From IMG/VR virus record IMGVR_UViG_3300009285_011817, positions 1-21,335 of that record: a stretch of 21,335 nt of DNA. One strand, given 5' to 3'. This document shows positions 15,776 through 20,585 of the stretch, piece by piece. The position numbers and the translations under genes were made by a program. A model generated the notes under the pieces. That model saw only the letters and a list, made by a program, of their open reading frames with translations. It did not search any database and had not been told where the DNA came from. The stretch's first letter is position 1; the number at the start of each line of letters is the position of its first letter. The DNA is from a virus.

Positions 15776-15800
15776 CAACTATCAACGGTCGATCTATCTT
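15772..15800 (+). promoter_or_regulatory. Sigma70-like promoter for the rightward gene block, with palindrome over the -10
   Basis: TTGACA (15772-15777) and TATCTT (15795-15800) are 17 bases apart. The -35 box overlaps the stop codon of the SEC-C gene. An inverted repeat, TCTATC (15793-15798) with GATAGA (15805-15810), covers the -10 box and start region and could be a repressor site. It would serve the genes from 15856 onward. Confidence 0.6.
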
Positions 15801-15855
15801 CTAGGATAGAAGGCGGCCGAATAAATCCCCGCCAAAAACTATCAGGAGAATAGCC

Positions 15856-16068
15856 GTGTCACCATTAGTTACAGATCTTACCATTCAGCCTTTGACTGAC
15901 CAACTGTCCCCTCATGCATGGATCCGCAAGGTAGCGAGGCTCATGTTAGCAGGCGTCCTTACCAACGACGACGATATTACTGTAAAGCATGAAAAGGGCT
16001 GCCCGATGGTATGTGGCGGATTCTGCAGCTGCAACCCCACCATAACTAAGGATGGAGAAATAAACTGA
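15856..16068 (+). CDS. Small cysteine-containing hypothetical protein
   Basis: The product has 70 residues and starts at GTG 15856, with AGGAG eight bases upstream. The N-terminal half is helical (LSPHAWIRKVARLMLAGVL). The C-terminal half has four cysteines in HEKGCPMVCGGFCSCNP. That spacing suggests a metal-binding knuckle. The stop overlaps the start of the next gene by one base (TGATG). It is the first gene after the 15772 promoter. No family was recognised. Confidence 0.55.
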   Translation: MSPLVTDLTIQPLTDQLSPHAWIRKVARLMLAGVLTNDDDITVKHEKGCPMVCGGFCSCNPTITKDGEIN

Positions 16069-16655
16069 TGAATAGAACAAGACTGATGAGCGAGGCCGAT
16101 GAAAAAAGGTTAGCGGAGGATGCAGAAAAACTCACGGCTCCGCAGCTTGCTGAAAAATATGCCTGTGGACTTAGCACGGTGTACCGCATTTTCCGACAGC
16201 ATGGGATAGGCCATCGGCACCGAGGGGGCGAGCGTAAGCCCATTGATGTTGAGAAAGCGCTAGCCCTTCGGGCGAAAGGGTTAGACGCCACAAAAATTGC
16301 CAAAAAGCTGGGGGTCTGGGTACAGAGCGTTCAACGAGTTTTTCAAAAAGTCGATGGGCAGGAGCACCAAAGAAAAAGAAAAAAGACACGGCTTCCTATA
16401 GGTGAGATCCAAAATGATAGGTATAAAGGCCTAACAACTCTGGAGCTAGCAGAAAAATATAAAGCAAGTCAGTCAGGTATCAAAGCGCTGCTTAGGAGGG
16501 AAAATTGTTATATAGACTATGGCTGCCCTGATGCAGAAGACGTTTGGCGCCTCCGAGCCGAAGGGCTAACCCGTATAAAAATTGCTGAGCAGCTGGGCTG
16601 CTCTTTATCCACAGTTGACCGCCGTCTCAGGGAAAAGAAAAAGAAAGAGAAATAG
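16068..16655 (+). CDS. DNA-binding protein with four helix-turn-helix units
   Basis: This 195-residue protein carries four helix-turn-helix segments of the homeodomain/resolvase-tail type. Residues 22-46 hold LTAPQLAEKYACGLSTVYRI. Residues 63-94 hold ALRAKGLDATKIAKKLGV, then VQSVQRVF. Residues 119-146 hold YKGLTTLELAEKYKASQSGI. Residues 158-188 hold WRLRAEGLTRIKIAEQLGC, then SLSTVDRRL. Units 1 and 3 resemble each other, as do 2 and 4, which points to internal duplication of a two-unit block. A basic patch QRKRKKTR lies in the middle and the tail is KKKKEK. It has no catalytic domain, so it is probably a sequence-specific DNA binder. The repeat clusters at 18261-18352 and 18525-18664 are candidate targets (inference). 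Confidence 0.75.
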   Translation: MNRTRLMSEADEKRLAEDAEKLTAPQLAEKYACGLSTVYRIFRQHGIGHRHRGGERKPIDVEKALALRAKGLDATKIAKKLGVWVQSVQRVFQKVDGQEHQRKRKKTRLPIGEIQNDRYKGLTTLELAEKYKASQSGIKALLRRENCYIDYGCPDAEDVWRLRAEGLTRIKIAEQLGCSLSTVDRRLREKKKKEK

Positions 16656-16679
16656 CTCTAAGGCTCTACGAGGTAAGAG

Positions 16680-16964
16680 ATGTTGTGTTGTACCCGCTGT
16701 GGCACTCATGCAGTAACCTCAGCATGTGATTGCCGGCCATTTTGGTGTACGATCAATGAAGGCGTGGGGTTAAAAGTTTGGGCGCGGTCACCCTCTGAGG
16801 CAGCAGAGGCAGCTGCCAATAAACACTTCACCCAGCTTCAAGCTAAAGAACTTGAGCCGTATATAATGGTCACACATGACATAACGGCGGATATTTTCTG
16901 GAACGTTTATATCCTGCCGAGAGTAAAAATAAGTTACCACGTCGAAGGCTGCACGGAGGTTTAA
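16680..16964 (+). CDS. Small protein with N-terminal zinc-ribbon-like cysteines
   Basis: The product has 94 residues. ATG 16680 is preceded by GAGGT seven bases upstream, and the stop overlaps the next start (TAATG). The first 25 residues contain CCTRCGTHAVTSACDCRPFWC, two closely spaced cysteine groups that could bind one zinc ion. The rest is an alpha/beta region (SPSEAAEAAANKHFTQLQA, then a beta-strand VYILPRVKISYHVEG). A short metal-binding accessory protein of early phage regions is a reasonable description. The function is unknown. Confidence 0.6.
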   Translation: MLCCTRCGTHAVTSACDCRPFWCTINEGVGLKVWARSPSEAAEAAANKHFTQLQAKELEPYIMVTHDITADIFWNVYILPRVKISYHVEGCTEV

Positions 16965-17215
16965 TGTTTTACGTTTTATACTGTGACGACGGGCCCAAAG
17001 GTATTGTTCCTCAGAGCGTGGAAATCACCGGGCACGCCGAGGAGCTCTGGATAATTGAAGACTGGGAGGGCGTTGAAGAATTTCAACGGTTAGCCGTGGA
17101 CGAATGTCAGTCCAGACGACATCCACGAATAACCCGCATCTGGCAGGACCTTACCTCAAAAGAAGAACGAGATATTTACTCTGCGGTAAAATACTGGCCG
17201 AGTATACGCCAATGA
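16964..17215 (+). CDS. Hypothetical acidic protein, 83 aa
   Basis: ATG 16964 has GGAGG five bases upstream. The protein begins with a strand (MFYVLYCDDGPKGIV), is rich in Glu, Asp and Trp (HAEELWIIEDWEGVEEF), and ends with a basic helix. The stop overlaps the methyltransferase start as ATGA, so the two are probably translated together. The N-terminal pattern (strand, then EELWIIEDW) is reminiscent of small phage proteins that sit beside modification genes, but I do not recognise a family. Confidence 0.55.
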   Translation: MFYVLYCDDGPKGIVPQSVEITGHAEELWIIEDWEGVEEFQRLAVDECQSRRHPRITRIWQDLTSKEERDIYSAVKYWPSIRQ

Positions 17216-17817
17216 CAATTCAACTTATTTACGGCCACGCTCTAGATCTATTGGAGGAGTATAATCCCCATCCAGATCTTATTGCCACGGACCCTCCCTA
17301 TGCTTTTGGAGGAACTGGTGACGAGCACGCCATCACCGCCACGGTCGCTACAGTACTTAGAGAAAGCGCCAGGCGGCTAAAAAAGGGCGGGTGGATGTTA
17401 ATTATGTGCGCTGCCTCTTGGCGCAGCACTATCTATATGGTGGAGTCGGTCCGAGGATTAGTGGAGCCCGTTAGAATTGCCACCTGGTGTAAACCCAAAA
17501 CGAGAACTAAAGTAAAGACAACCGGCTGGCAGTGGGCGTCAGTAAATATAGTTGCCCTCCGTAAGGGCAAGTCACAAATACTTCCGCCAAGCGGGTATTT
17601 AGATCATATTCTGGTCGAGCCAATAAAAGTAGGTCGGCGGGCAGAGTTACCTCCAGCAGTCGCAGATTGGATGGTATCACCATATGCGGTAGCTGGTGGC
17701 GTAATGTTAGATCCATTTGCTGGCTCAGGGGCTTTAGTGCAGGCCGCCTCTCGCTGCGGCATGATATCCATCGGGTATGAAATTAATAAAGGAGGCATAG
17801 ATGGGCTGTCTACGTAA
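17212..17817 (+). CDS. DNA adenine or cytosine-N4 methyltransferase, beta-class motif order
   Basis: I place the start at ATG 17212 (201 residues), which overlaps the previous stop as ATGA; the open frame upstream has no ribosome site. The catalytic motif DPPY (ATDPPYAF, about residues 25-32) comes before the AdoMet-binding LDPFAGSGALVQAA (about 168-181). That is the order of beta-class N6-adenine or N4-cytosine methyltransferases. Other family segments are RLKKGGWMLIMCA and an HILVEPIKVGR leading to the conserved PPAVADWMVSPYA. At 201 residues it is shorter than most and has no obvious separate target-recognition domain. No partner endonuclease gene is visible, so it is likely an orphan enzyme shielding phage DNA from host restriction. 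Confidence 0.78.
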   Translation: MTIQLIYGHALDLLEEYNPHPDLIATDPPYAFGGTGDEHAITATVATVLRESARRLKKGGWMLIMCAASWRSTIYMVESVRGLVEPVRIATWCKPKTRTKVKTTGWQWASVNIVALRKGKSQILPPSGYLDHILVEPIKVGRRAELPPAVADWMVSPYAVAGGVMLDPFAGSGALVQAASRCGMISIGYEINKGGIDGLST

Positions 17818-18082
17818 GCACACTAAATACCAGCCAACGGATAATGAGTGGCCCTCCTGCCCAAAGTGTGGCGGGCGAGTAATACTCAACTCTGATTTTA
17901 TGGACCTAACCGATGACTGTGATTTACTTCATGTGGACGACGATATTATATGTGAGGAATGTGAATACGGCCTCGGGTCAGGTAGATCTTTTGCCAATAA
18001 ACTCCAGAAGCAGAAACACTTGATTCCCTGCCCCCACTGTAATGGGACTGGCCTTATTAAAGATACTCTCGAAAAAGTCTAA
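17801..18082 (+). CDS. Small zinc-ribbon protein with DnaJ-type CxxCxGxG-like motif
   Basis: The product has 93 residues. ATG 17801 has AAAGGAGG five bases upstream and overlaps the methyltransferase end by 17 bases. It has three cysteine pairs: CPKCGG (about 20-25), CEEC (about 50-53), and CPHCNGTG (about 77-84). The last matches the repeat of the DnaJ cysteine-rich domain. A four-cysteine ribbon plus an extra knuckle is plausible. Function is unknown. It is the last gene before the long hairpin-rich non-coding stretch. Confidence 0.65.
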   Translation: MGCLRKHTKYQPTDNEWPSCPKCGGRVILNSDFMDLTDDCDLLHVDDDIICEECEYGLGSGRSFANKLQKQKHLIPCPHCNGTGLIKDTLEKV

Positions 18083-18260
18083 AAATACCCCCAATTTTAG
18101 CGGCAAGATAGACCTTGACCTTGCGCATAAAAAGGTATTTTGACATAACTTCCCTAAGGTAATAAGACTATCACCAGTAGTAACTAGACGACTAGACTCA
18201 GACCCCTAACACCTAGTGACCCTCCGTGTAATTATACTTGCACTAGCTCTATAAAAATTA

Positions 18261-18352
18261 CTAAAAATATCAAAGTATGCCCCGGATTGCCCTCGCTCAC
18301 ATAATTATCAGCTACTAGAAAGAAAATACCTAAAAATATCAAAGTATGCCCC
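18261..18352. repeat. Pair of 23-bp direct repeats
   Basis: Positions 18261-18283 and 18330-18352 are identical over 23 bases (both start CTAAAAATATC and end GTATGCCCC), with start points 69 bp apart. Similarity stops soon after each copy. A shorter relative, CTAAAAATACC, lies at 18079-18089. They are non-palindromic, so they look like operator or iteron sites for a DNA-binding protein. Confidence 0.7.
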
Positions 18353-18477
18353 AGATCACCGCCTGAAGCAGGTAAGCAACCTCAATTCCAACATATAAAA
18401 AAGGGAATAACTAACTTTTAGGTTTCCTAGAATGACATTCGGAAATCCTGATAGTGTCAATGGGATATCTTTCAATC

Positions 18478-18489
18478 CAGCAATTGCTG
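18478..18489. promoter_or_regulatory. Perfect 12-bp palindrome
   Basis: CAGCAATTGCTG is its own reverse complement. It lies just before the iteron-like units and could be a dimer-binding site. There is no direct evidence for the binder. Confidence 0.4.
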
Positions 18490-18524
18490 AAAGTGCAACA
18501 AAATCATGGGTGTATATATCGGTG

Positions 18525-18664
18525 GTGCACTATCAGATTGATGATAAATAGCCCCATGGTAGACTCAAAATACTGTCGTGATGCACTATCAGATTGTTGA
18601 CAAATAGACCATCGACATGGTGCACTATTTGCGTGATAAACTGTTTGTGTGGCAAATAGACCAT
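18525..18664. repeat. Three degenerate iteron-like units with alternative stems
   Basis: TGCACTATCAGATTG occurs exactly at 18525-18539 and 18582-18596, each followed after a few bases by (A/C)AAATAG(C/A)CC. A third, diverged unit starts with TGCACTATTTG at 18621. CAAATAGACCAT occurs exactly at 18601-18612 and 18653-18664. The core CTATTTG (18625-18631) can pair with CAAATAG upstream (18601-18607, extended by ACCAT-CGAC-ATGGT) or with GCAAATAG downstream (18652-18659), but not both. An inverse copy CTGATAGTG lies at 18448-18456. This suits origin iterons, operators or a switchable leader. Confidence 0.55.
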
Positions 18665-18737
18665 AGACCAGCTGCAATAAGCCCCGTCATTTTCACCATA
18701 GTGGGCAGTAGATCTGGGATCGCGATCGATGCCGTCC

Positions 18738-18784
18738 GAGTATTTTTCCAGCCCTCGAGCGCACGAGCTCTCCAAAAAATACTC
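18738..18784. repeat. 10-bp inverted repeat
   Basis: GAGTATTTTT (18738-18747) is perfectly complementary to AAAAATACTC (18775-18784), with a 27-base GC-rich interior. It is the leftmost of the strong stems that continue to the right edge. It lacks the terminal U-tract placement of an intrinsic terminator on either strand. Confidence 0.5.
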
Positions 18785-18832
18785 AATCAACTAATGCGTG
18801 ACGTTTCTAGGCTATTTTTGCTGTTTCTGGGA

Positions 18833-18838
18833 TATAAT
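18833..18838 (+). promoter_or_regulatory. Perfect TATAAT box upstream of the hairpin region
   Basis: TATAAT is exact, but no good TTGACA lies 16-18 bases upstream, so it may need an activator. The expected start near 18845 coincides with the first base of the palindrome at 18844-18861, so the transcript would begin with a hairpin. This is the best candidate promoter for the hairpin region, but it is weakly supported. Confidence 0.35.
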
Positions 18839-18843
18839 AACAT

Positions 18844-18968
18844 ATGGCGTTTGAACGCCATGAAACGACTTACCACTATTTTTAGGTATATTCTCCTAAA
18901 TGACCAAGGTGAAAGATAGCCTTTCTGATTGTTGTTATCCCCTTATGATGGTTGGCGTTCAAACGCCA
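18844..18968. repeat. Twin palindromes that are inverted copies of each other
   Basis: TGGCGTTTGAACGCCA (18845-18860) and TGGCGTTCAAACGCCA (18953-18968) share identical arms. Their two-base centres are TG and CA, so each is the exact reverse complement of the other. Between them lies a third small stem, TTTAGG/CCTAAA (18881-18900). Right after them is CCATC-TGAT-GATGG (18966-18979). Confidence 0.65.
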
Positions 18969-19105
18969 TCTGATGATGGTGGGTCTACTTTTGGCCCTAG
19001 GGGGACTTCCGCCCTGAGACGAGCTGCAGGAGTTGCCTTCTATCCAACCGGGGTGTTAGGGAGGAAAAGCGTTGTGGCGGGCAGTATTTAATAGACCAGG
19101 AGCAG

Positions 19106-19189
19106 CTAGGACCCATCGCCAGATAGGCCGAGCATGGGCCCTAGCTCGTGCCACAGATACTCCATGGGCTCATGCCTAGACCGAGTATC
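19106..19189 (+). ncRNA. Structured segment with two imperfect or wide stems
   Basis: CTAGGACCCAT (19106-19116) pairs with ATGGGCCCTAG (19134-19144) with one mismatch. GATACTC (19156-19162) pairs with GAGTATC (19183-19189). They mark the start of the continuous hairpin chain. I give it as possible structured RNA only. Confidence 0.35.
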
Positions 19190-19216
19190 CCTCAGGGCTT
19201 CATCCTCCCCTAGGCC

Positions 19217-19257
19217 AGGGCGTGATCATCTAAATCAGATCTAGATGATCACGCCCT
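19217..19257 (+). repeat. 16-bp perfect hairpin, 9-base loop
   Basis: AGGGCGTGATCATCTA (19217-19232) is perfectly complementary to TAGATGATCACGCCCT (19242-19257). No T-tract follows, so it is not a standard terminator. Confidence 0.7.
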
Positions 19258-19342
19258 CCGCGCGTAGCAAGGGCTATGCCAAGATGGGAGATAACCTAGT
19301 GGCTAAGCCAGCGAAACTCAGAAATACTCTAAGCCCTTGAAA

Positions 19343-19387
19343 TCAATGGCTTATCTTTTTACTATGTGGTCAAAGATAAGCCATTGA
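19343..19387 (+). repeat. 16-bp perfect hairpin, 13-base loop
   Basis: TCAATGGCTTATCTTT (19343-19358) pairs with AAAGATAAGCCATTGA (19372-19387). It sits inside a wider closing stem region: CAAGGGCT at 19268-19275 can pair with AGCCCTTG at 19332-19339 just upstream. No T-tract follows. Confidence 0.7.
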
Positions 19388-19427
19388 CGGCCAGCCAGTC
19401 CCAGGCTATCTATGGAGAGACGAGAAA

Positions 19428-19439
19428 GTTCTTTGAAAA
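19428..19439 (+). promoter_or_regulatory. boxA-like antitermination motif, copy 1
   Basis: GTTCTTTGAAAA resembles the boxA element (core GCTCTTTAA) of rRNA leaders and phage nut sites, bound as RNA by NusB/NusE. Downstream, after 17 bases, comes AGGGAC-GAAA-GTCCCT (19457-19472), a tight GNRA-tetraloop hairpin in the place of a boxB. The motif is seen; its function is inference. Confidence 0.35.
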
Positions 19440-19494
19440 AATTCGCGCGCTACCCCAGGGACGAAAGTCCCTTCTGAGGGAGGGCACGTGTGAT

Positions 19495-19557
19495 CGTGCC
19501 ATGGTCAAGGGCGATACGCCCCCTTGATGGTCCTATTGTGGATCAGACCATGGCACG
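19495..19557 (+). repeat. 12-bp closing stem around an inner hairpin
   Basis: CGTGCCATGGTC (19495-19506) is the exact complement of GACCATGGCACG (19546-19557). Inside, CAAGGGCG-ATAC-GCCCCCTTG (19506-19525) forms a second, imperfect stem. The left arm's CGTGCC can alternatively pair with GGCACG at 19483-19488, so two folds compete. Confidence 0.6.
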
Positions 19558-19574
19558 GTGGACAGGGCCACGAT

Positions 19575-19620
19575 GCCCCTTCATGGGGGCAAATAACCCC
19601 TTGACCTTCTGGTCAAGGGG
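19575..19620 (+). repeat. Two adjacent hairpins
   Basis: GCCCC/GGGGC (19575-19579 with 19586-19590), then CCCCTTGACC-TTCT-GGTCAAGGGG (19597-19620), a 10-bp perfect stem with a 4-base loop. The second arm is followed by GAGTATATC, not a T-tract. Confidence 0.65.
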
Positions 19621-19660
19621 GAGTATATCTAGATCATCTGGTGAGGGAAACAGTCCCTCG

Positions 19661-19672
19661 GTTCTTTGAAAA
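19661..19672 (+). promoter_or_regulatory. boxA-like antitermination motif, copy 2
   Basis: This is an exact second copy of GTTCTTTGAAAA, 233 bases after the first. It lies directly after the hairpin GAGGGA-AACAG-TCCCTC (19643-19659). The flanks of the two copies differ, so the 12 bases appear to be kept for a reason. Downstream is a broad stem between TCCCTC (19680-19685) and GAGGGA (19737-19742). Confidence 0.35.
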
Positions 19673-19770
19673 GGCAAGCCTCCCTCCCACCCCCGGACAA
19701 GCACGGTTTTTACCGACTGCTAGGACGGGGAGGAACGAGGGAACCTAGGCCGGAAGCGAGTAAAAAGAAA

Positions 19771-19794
19771 AAATAGCCCCCTAACTAGGGGCAT
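19771..19794 (+). repeat. ATAGCC-type hairpin, member of a repeated leader family
   Basis: AAATAGCCCC-CTAACTA-GGGGCAT forms a 5-bp stem. It shares the frame (A)ATAGCC-stem-loop-GGC(A)T with 19829-19851, 20281-20308 and 20544-20574. In the last two the element sits directly in front of a ribosome site. Confidence 0.5.
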
Positions 19795-19915
19795 GAAAAA
19801 TAACCCCATCATGGATGTGGTGGGGAGAGATAGAGCCTCTAACCGAGGCTATTGAGGTCGAGGGTCATCATGAGGCTAGTCGCCTAGATGGCCATTTTTG
19901 ATTTTTGTCCTTTTG

Positions 19916-19934
19916 CCCTCCCTAGATGGGAGGG
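19916..19934 (+). repeat. Hairpin just upstream of the first array gene
   Basis: CCCTCCC (19916-19922), loop TAGAT, GGGAGGG (19928-19934). The right arm ends 3 bases before GGAG of the ribosome site used by the gene at 19950. Confidence 0.6.
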
Positions 19935-19949
19935 AATGGAGAGAGTAAA

Positions 19950-20213
19950 ATGAAAGTAACACAGTGGTCATTTTCACAATTAATTGGGATCAGCGTCACA
20001 GACGCTGATCCCACAGTTATAGAAAATGTCCTTACCGCCAAGTGCGGTAAGGACGATTTTGATCCCGATGTTCTAATTGAACATCGGGATCAGCGAGTTT
20101 TCGGCCTTACCCCCATGTGGCGAGCATGGGGAGTTTCTGACGGCTCACGTCGAGAGCCATCGGAAACTGAAGTAGCGAAATTTATAGAAGCTCTCGAGGC
20201 CACCATGGCTTAG
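19950..20213 (+). CDS. Small hypothetical protein encoded through six hairpins
   Basis: The product has 87 residues. I chose ATG 19950 because GGAG lies 8 bases upstream; the earlier in-frame ATG at 19926 lies inside the loop and arm of a hairpin and has no ribosome site. The protein reads MKVTQWSFSQLIGISVTDA and continues with helices (DPTVIENVLTAKCG, EVAKFIEALEATMA). It has balanced composition and no recognised domain. What is odd is the DNA: almost the whole gene is built of inverted repeats. These are 13 bp at 19985-20013, 11 bp at 20028-20054, 13 bp at 20061-20091, 7 bp at 20111-20131, a 15-bp stem with one mismatch at 20132-20168, and a stem spanning the TAG stop at 20187-20221. The frame stays open through all of them. 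Confidence 0.65.
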   Translation: MKVTQWSFSQLIGISVTDADPTVIENVLTAKCGKDDFDPDVLIEHRDQRVFGLTPMWRAWGVSDGSRREPSETEVAKFIEALEATMA

Positions 20214-20254
20214 AGAGCTTCCGCTCTCGAGGGATGAAATACTCCCTCGAGAGC
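19985..20254 (+). repeat. Dense hairpin array, part 1 (inside and just after the 87-aa gene)
   Basis: Arms seen: 19985-19997/20001-20013 (13 bp, loop 3); 20028-20038/20044-20054 (11 bp, loop 5); 20061-20073/20079-20091 (13 bp, loop 5); 20111-20117/20125-20131 (7 bp); 20132-20146/20154-20168 (one mismatch, one G-T); 20187-20195/20213-20221 (9 bp, extendable inward); 20223-20234/20243-20254 (12 bp, loop 8). The arm sequences differ from hairpin to hairpin, so this is not a repeat family in the usual sense. The shared trait is the shape. Confidence 0.85.
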
Positions 20255-20258
20255 TTTT
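20223..20258 (+). terminator. Possible terminator or regulatory hairpin after the 87-aa gene
   Basis: A 12-bp stem (GCTCTCGAGGGA with TCCCTCGAGAGC) is followed by only four T bases. It could be a weak intrinsic terminator. Because its arms can also pair with the preceding hairpin's arms, a switch is possible. The loop TGAAATAC recurs at 20801-20808. Confidence 0.35.
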
Positions 20259-20308
20259 CGGCCTGCGAGGCCATGATGAGAGATAGCCTCCTGATAGGGG
20301 AGGCATAA
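20234..20308 (+). CDS. Possible micro-ORF, 24 aa, start codon in a hairpin loop
   Basis: ATG 20234 lies at the loop edge of the 12-bp hairpin. The frame reads MKYSLESFSACEAMMRDSLL, then IGEA, and ends with TAA right against the AAGGAG of the next gene. GAGGG sits inside the stem immediately before the ATG, too close for an ordinary ribosome site. The first eleven bases (GATGAAATACT, shared with positions 20799-20809 and 20318-20328) are the reason to list it. Coding is unproven. Confidence 0.25.
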   Translation: MKYSLESFSACEAMMRDSLLIGEA

Positions 20309-20318
20309 GGAGAAAGAG
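20281..20318 (+). promoter_or_regulatory. Hairpin plus ribosome site, leader copy A
   Basis: ATA, then GCCTCC-TGATAGG-GGAGGC (20286-20304), then AT-AAGGAG (20307-20312), 6 bases before ATG 20319. The ribosome site begins two bases after the stem. Copy B at 20544-20585 has the same flanks but the reverse complement of this hairpin. Confidence 0.6.
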
Positions 20319-20471
20319 ATGAAATACTACATTTTAGCAGTGTACGAAAATAATGAAATAGTCTCTGTGCCCGGAACAGAGACTATTTTTCTGGACATAG
20401 CTGAAAGGAATTTACATCTTTGCGAGGCCTGTTGCCTCGCAAGAGTGAGCTATTTTATAGCTCACAAATAA
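20319..20471 (+). CDS. 50-aa hypothetical protein in the hairpin array
   Basis: ATG 20319 has AAGGAG 6 bases upstream. The product starts MKYYILAVYENNEIVSVPG and ends FIAHK. The pattern Y-x-hydrophobic-AV near the N-terminus, followed by a strand and a helix (TIFLDIAERNLHL), is also seen in the next gene (MSYQVMAVT... SIVFDNLKRAIEVM), so the two may be distant paralogs. The cysteine group CEACC is encoded by a hairpin. Inverted repeats inside the gene: 20356-20368/20376-20388 (13 bp), 20420-20428/20434-20442 (9 bp), 20445-20452/20458-20465 (8 bp, ending just before the stop). The function is unknown. Confidence 0.6.
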   Translation: MKYYILAVYENNEIVSVPGTETIFLDIAERNLHLCEACCLARVSYFIAHK

Positions 20472-20585
20472 CCCCCAATACCTCCCATAGGTTGAAACAG
20501 CACCAAGGAGGTTTTTAGGACCCTGGATAGGGTCATGTAAAGAGAAATAGCCTCCCCTATCAGGGAGGCATAAAGGAGAAAAAAG
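20472..20585 (+). promoter_or_regulatory. Intergenic leader with hairpins and ribosome site, leader copy B
   Basis: The stretch contains ACCTCC/GGAGGT (20480-20485 with 20507-20512), GACCCT-GGAT-AGGGTC (20519-20534), and then ATA plus GCCTCCC-CTATCA-GGGAGGC (20550-20569), followed by ATA-AAGGAG and ATG 20586. Copy A's hairpin and this one are reverse complements of each other apart from one extra G, while the flanking bases keep the same orientation. Confidence 0.6.

Larger units (their letters stand above)
18083..19949 (+). other. Gene-poor regulatory stretch, about 1.87 kb
   Basis: No frame here has a ribosome site plus believable protein composition. What it holds, left to right: an exact 23-bp direct repeat; an inverted CTGATAGTG, a 12-bp palindrome and three degenerate iteron-like units (18448-18664); a 10-bp stem at 18738-18784; a TATAAT at 18833; twin loop-inverted palindromes (18844-18861 and 18953-18968); then a nearly unbroken chain of hairpins from about 19106 to 19934 with two boxA-like motifs. 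It is probably a long leader or structured RNA, possibly preceded by a replication origin or operator cluster. Confidence 0.6.

Noticed and set aside
17104-17211. N-terminal extension of the methyltransferase
   Set aside because: The extension lies over the preceding gene and has no ribosome site; the ATG at 17212 overlaps the previous stop in the common ATGA form.
18533-18790. 85-residue minus-strand open frame over the iteron units
   Set aside because: It has no ribosome site and runs through repeated non-coding sequence.
18617-18919. 100-residue plus-strand open frame
   Set aside because: No ribosome site; it covers the repeat units, the TATAAT box and hairpins, and its composition (many aromatic and hydrophobic runs without domain pattern) is not convincing.
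18900-19091. 63-residue plus-strand frame starting MTKVKDSL
   Set aside because: No ribosome site; built from the palindromes, and the codon composition is not protein-like. Kept as non-coding.
19268-19339. A 72-base stretch closed by CAAGGGCT/AGCCCTTG, the size of a tRNA
   Set aside because: There is no T-arm TTCRANY motif, no proper D-loop and no anticodon stem; only the closing stem fits.
19597-19625. Strong GC hairpin as rho-independent terminator
   Set aside because: The stem is followed by GAGTATATC, with no run of T on either strand.
19793-19855. 20-residue frame MKNNPIMDVVGRD...
   Set aside because: It is very short, has no ribosome site and consists of hairpin sequence.
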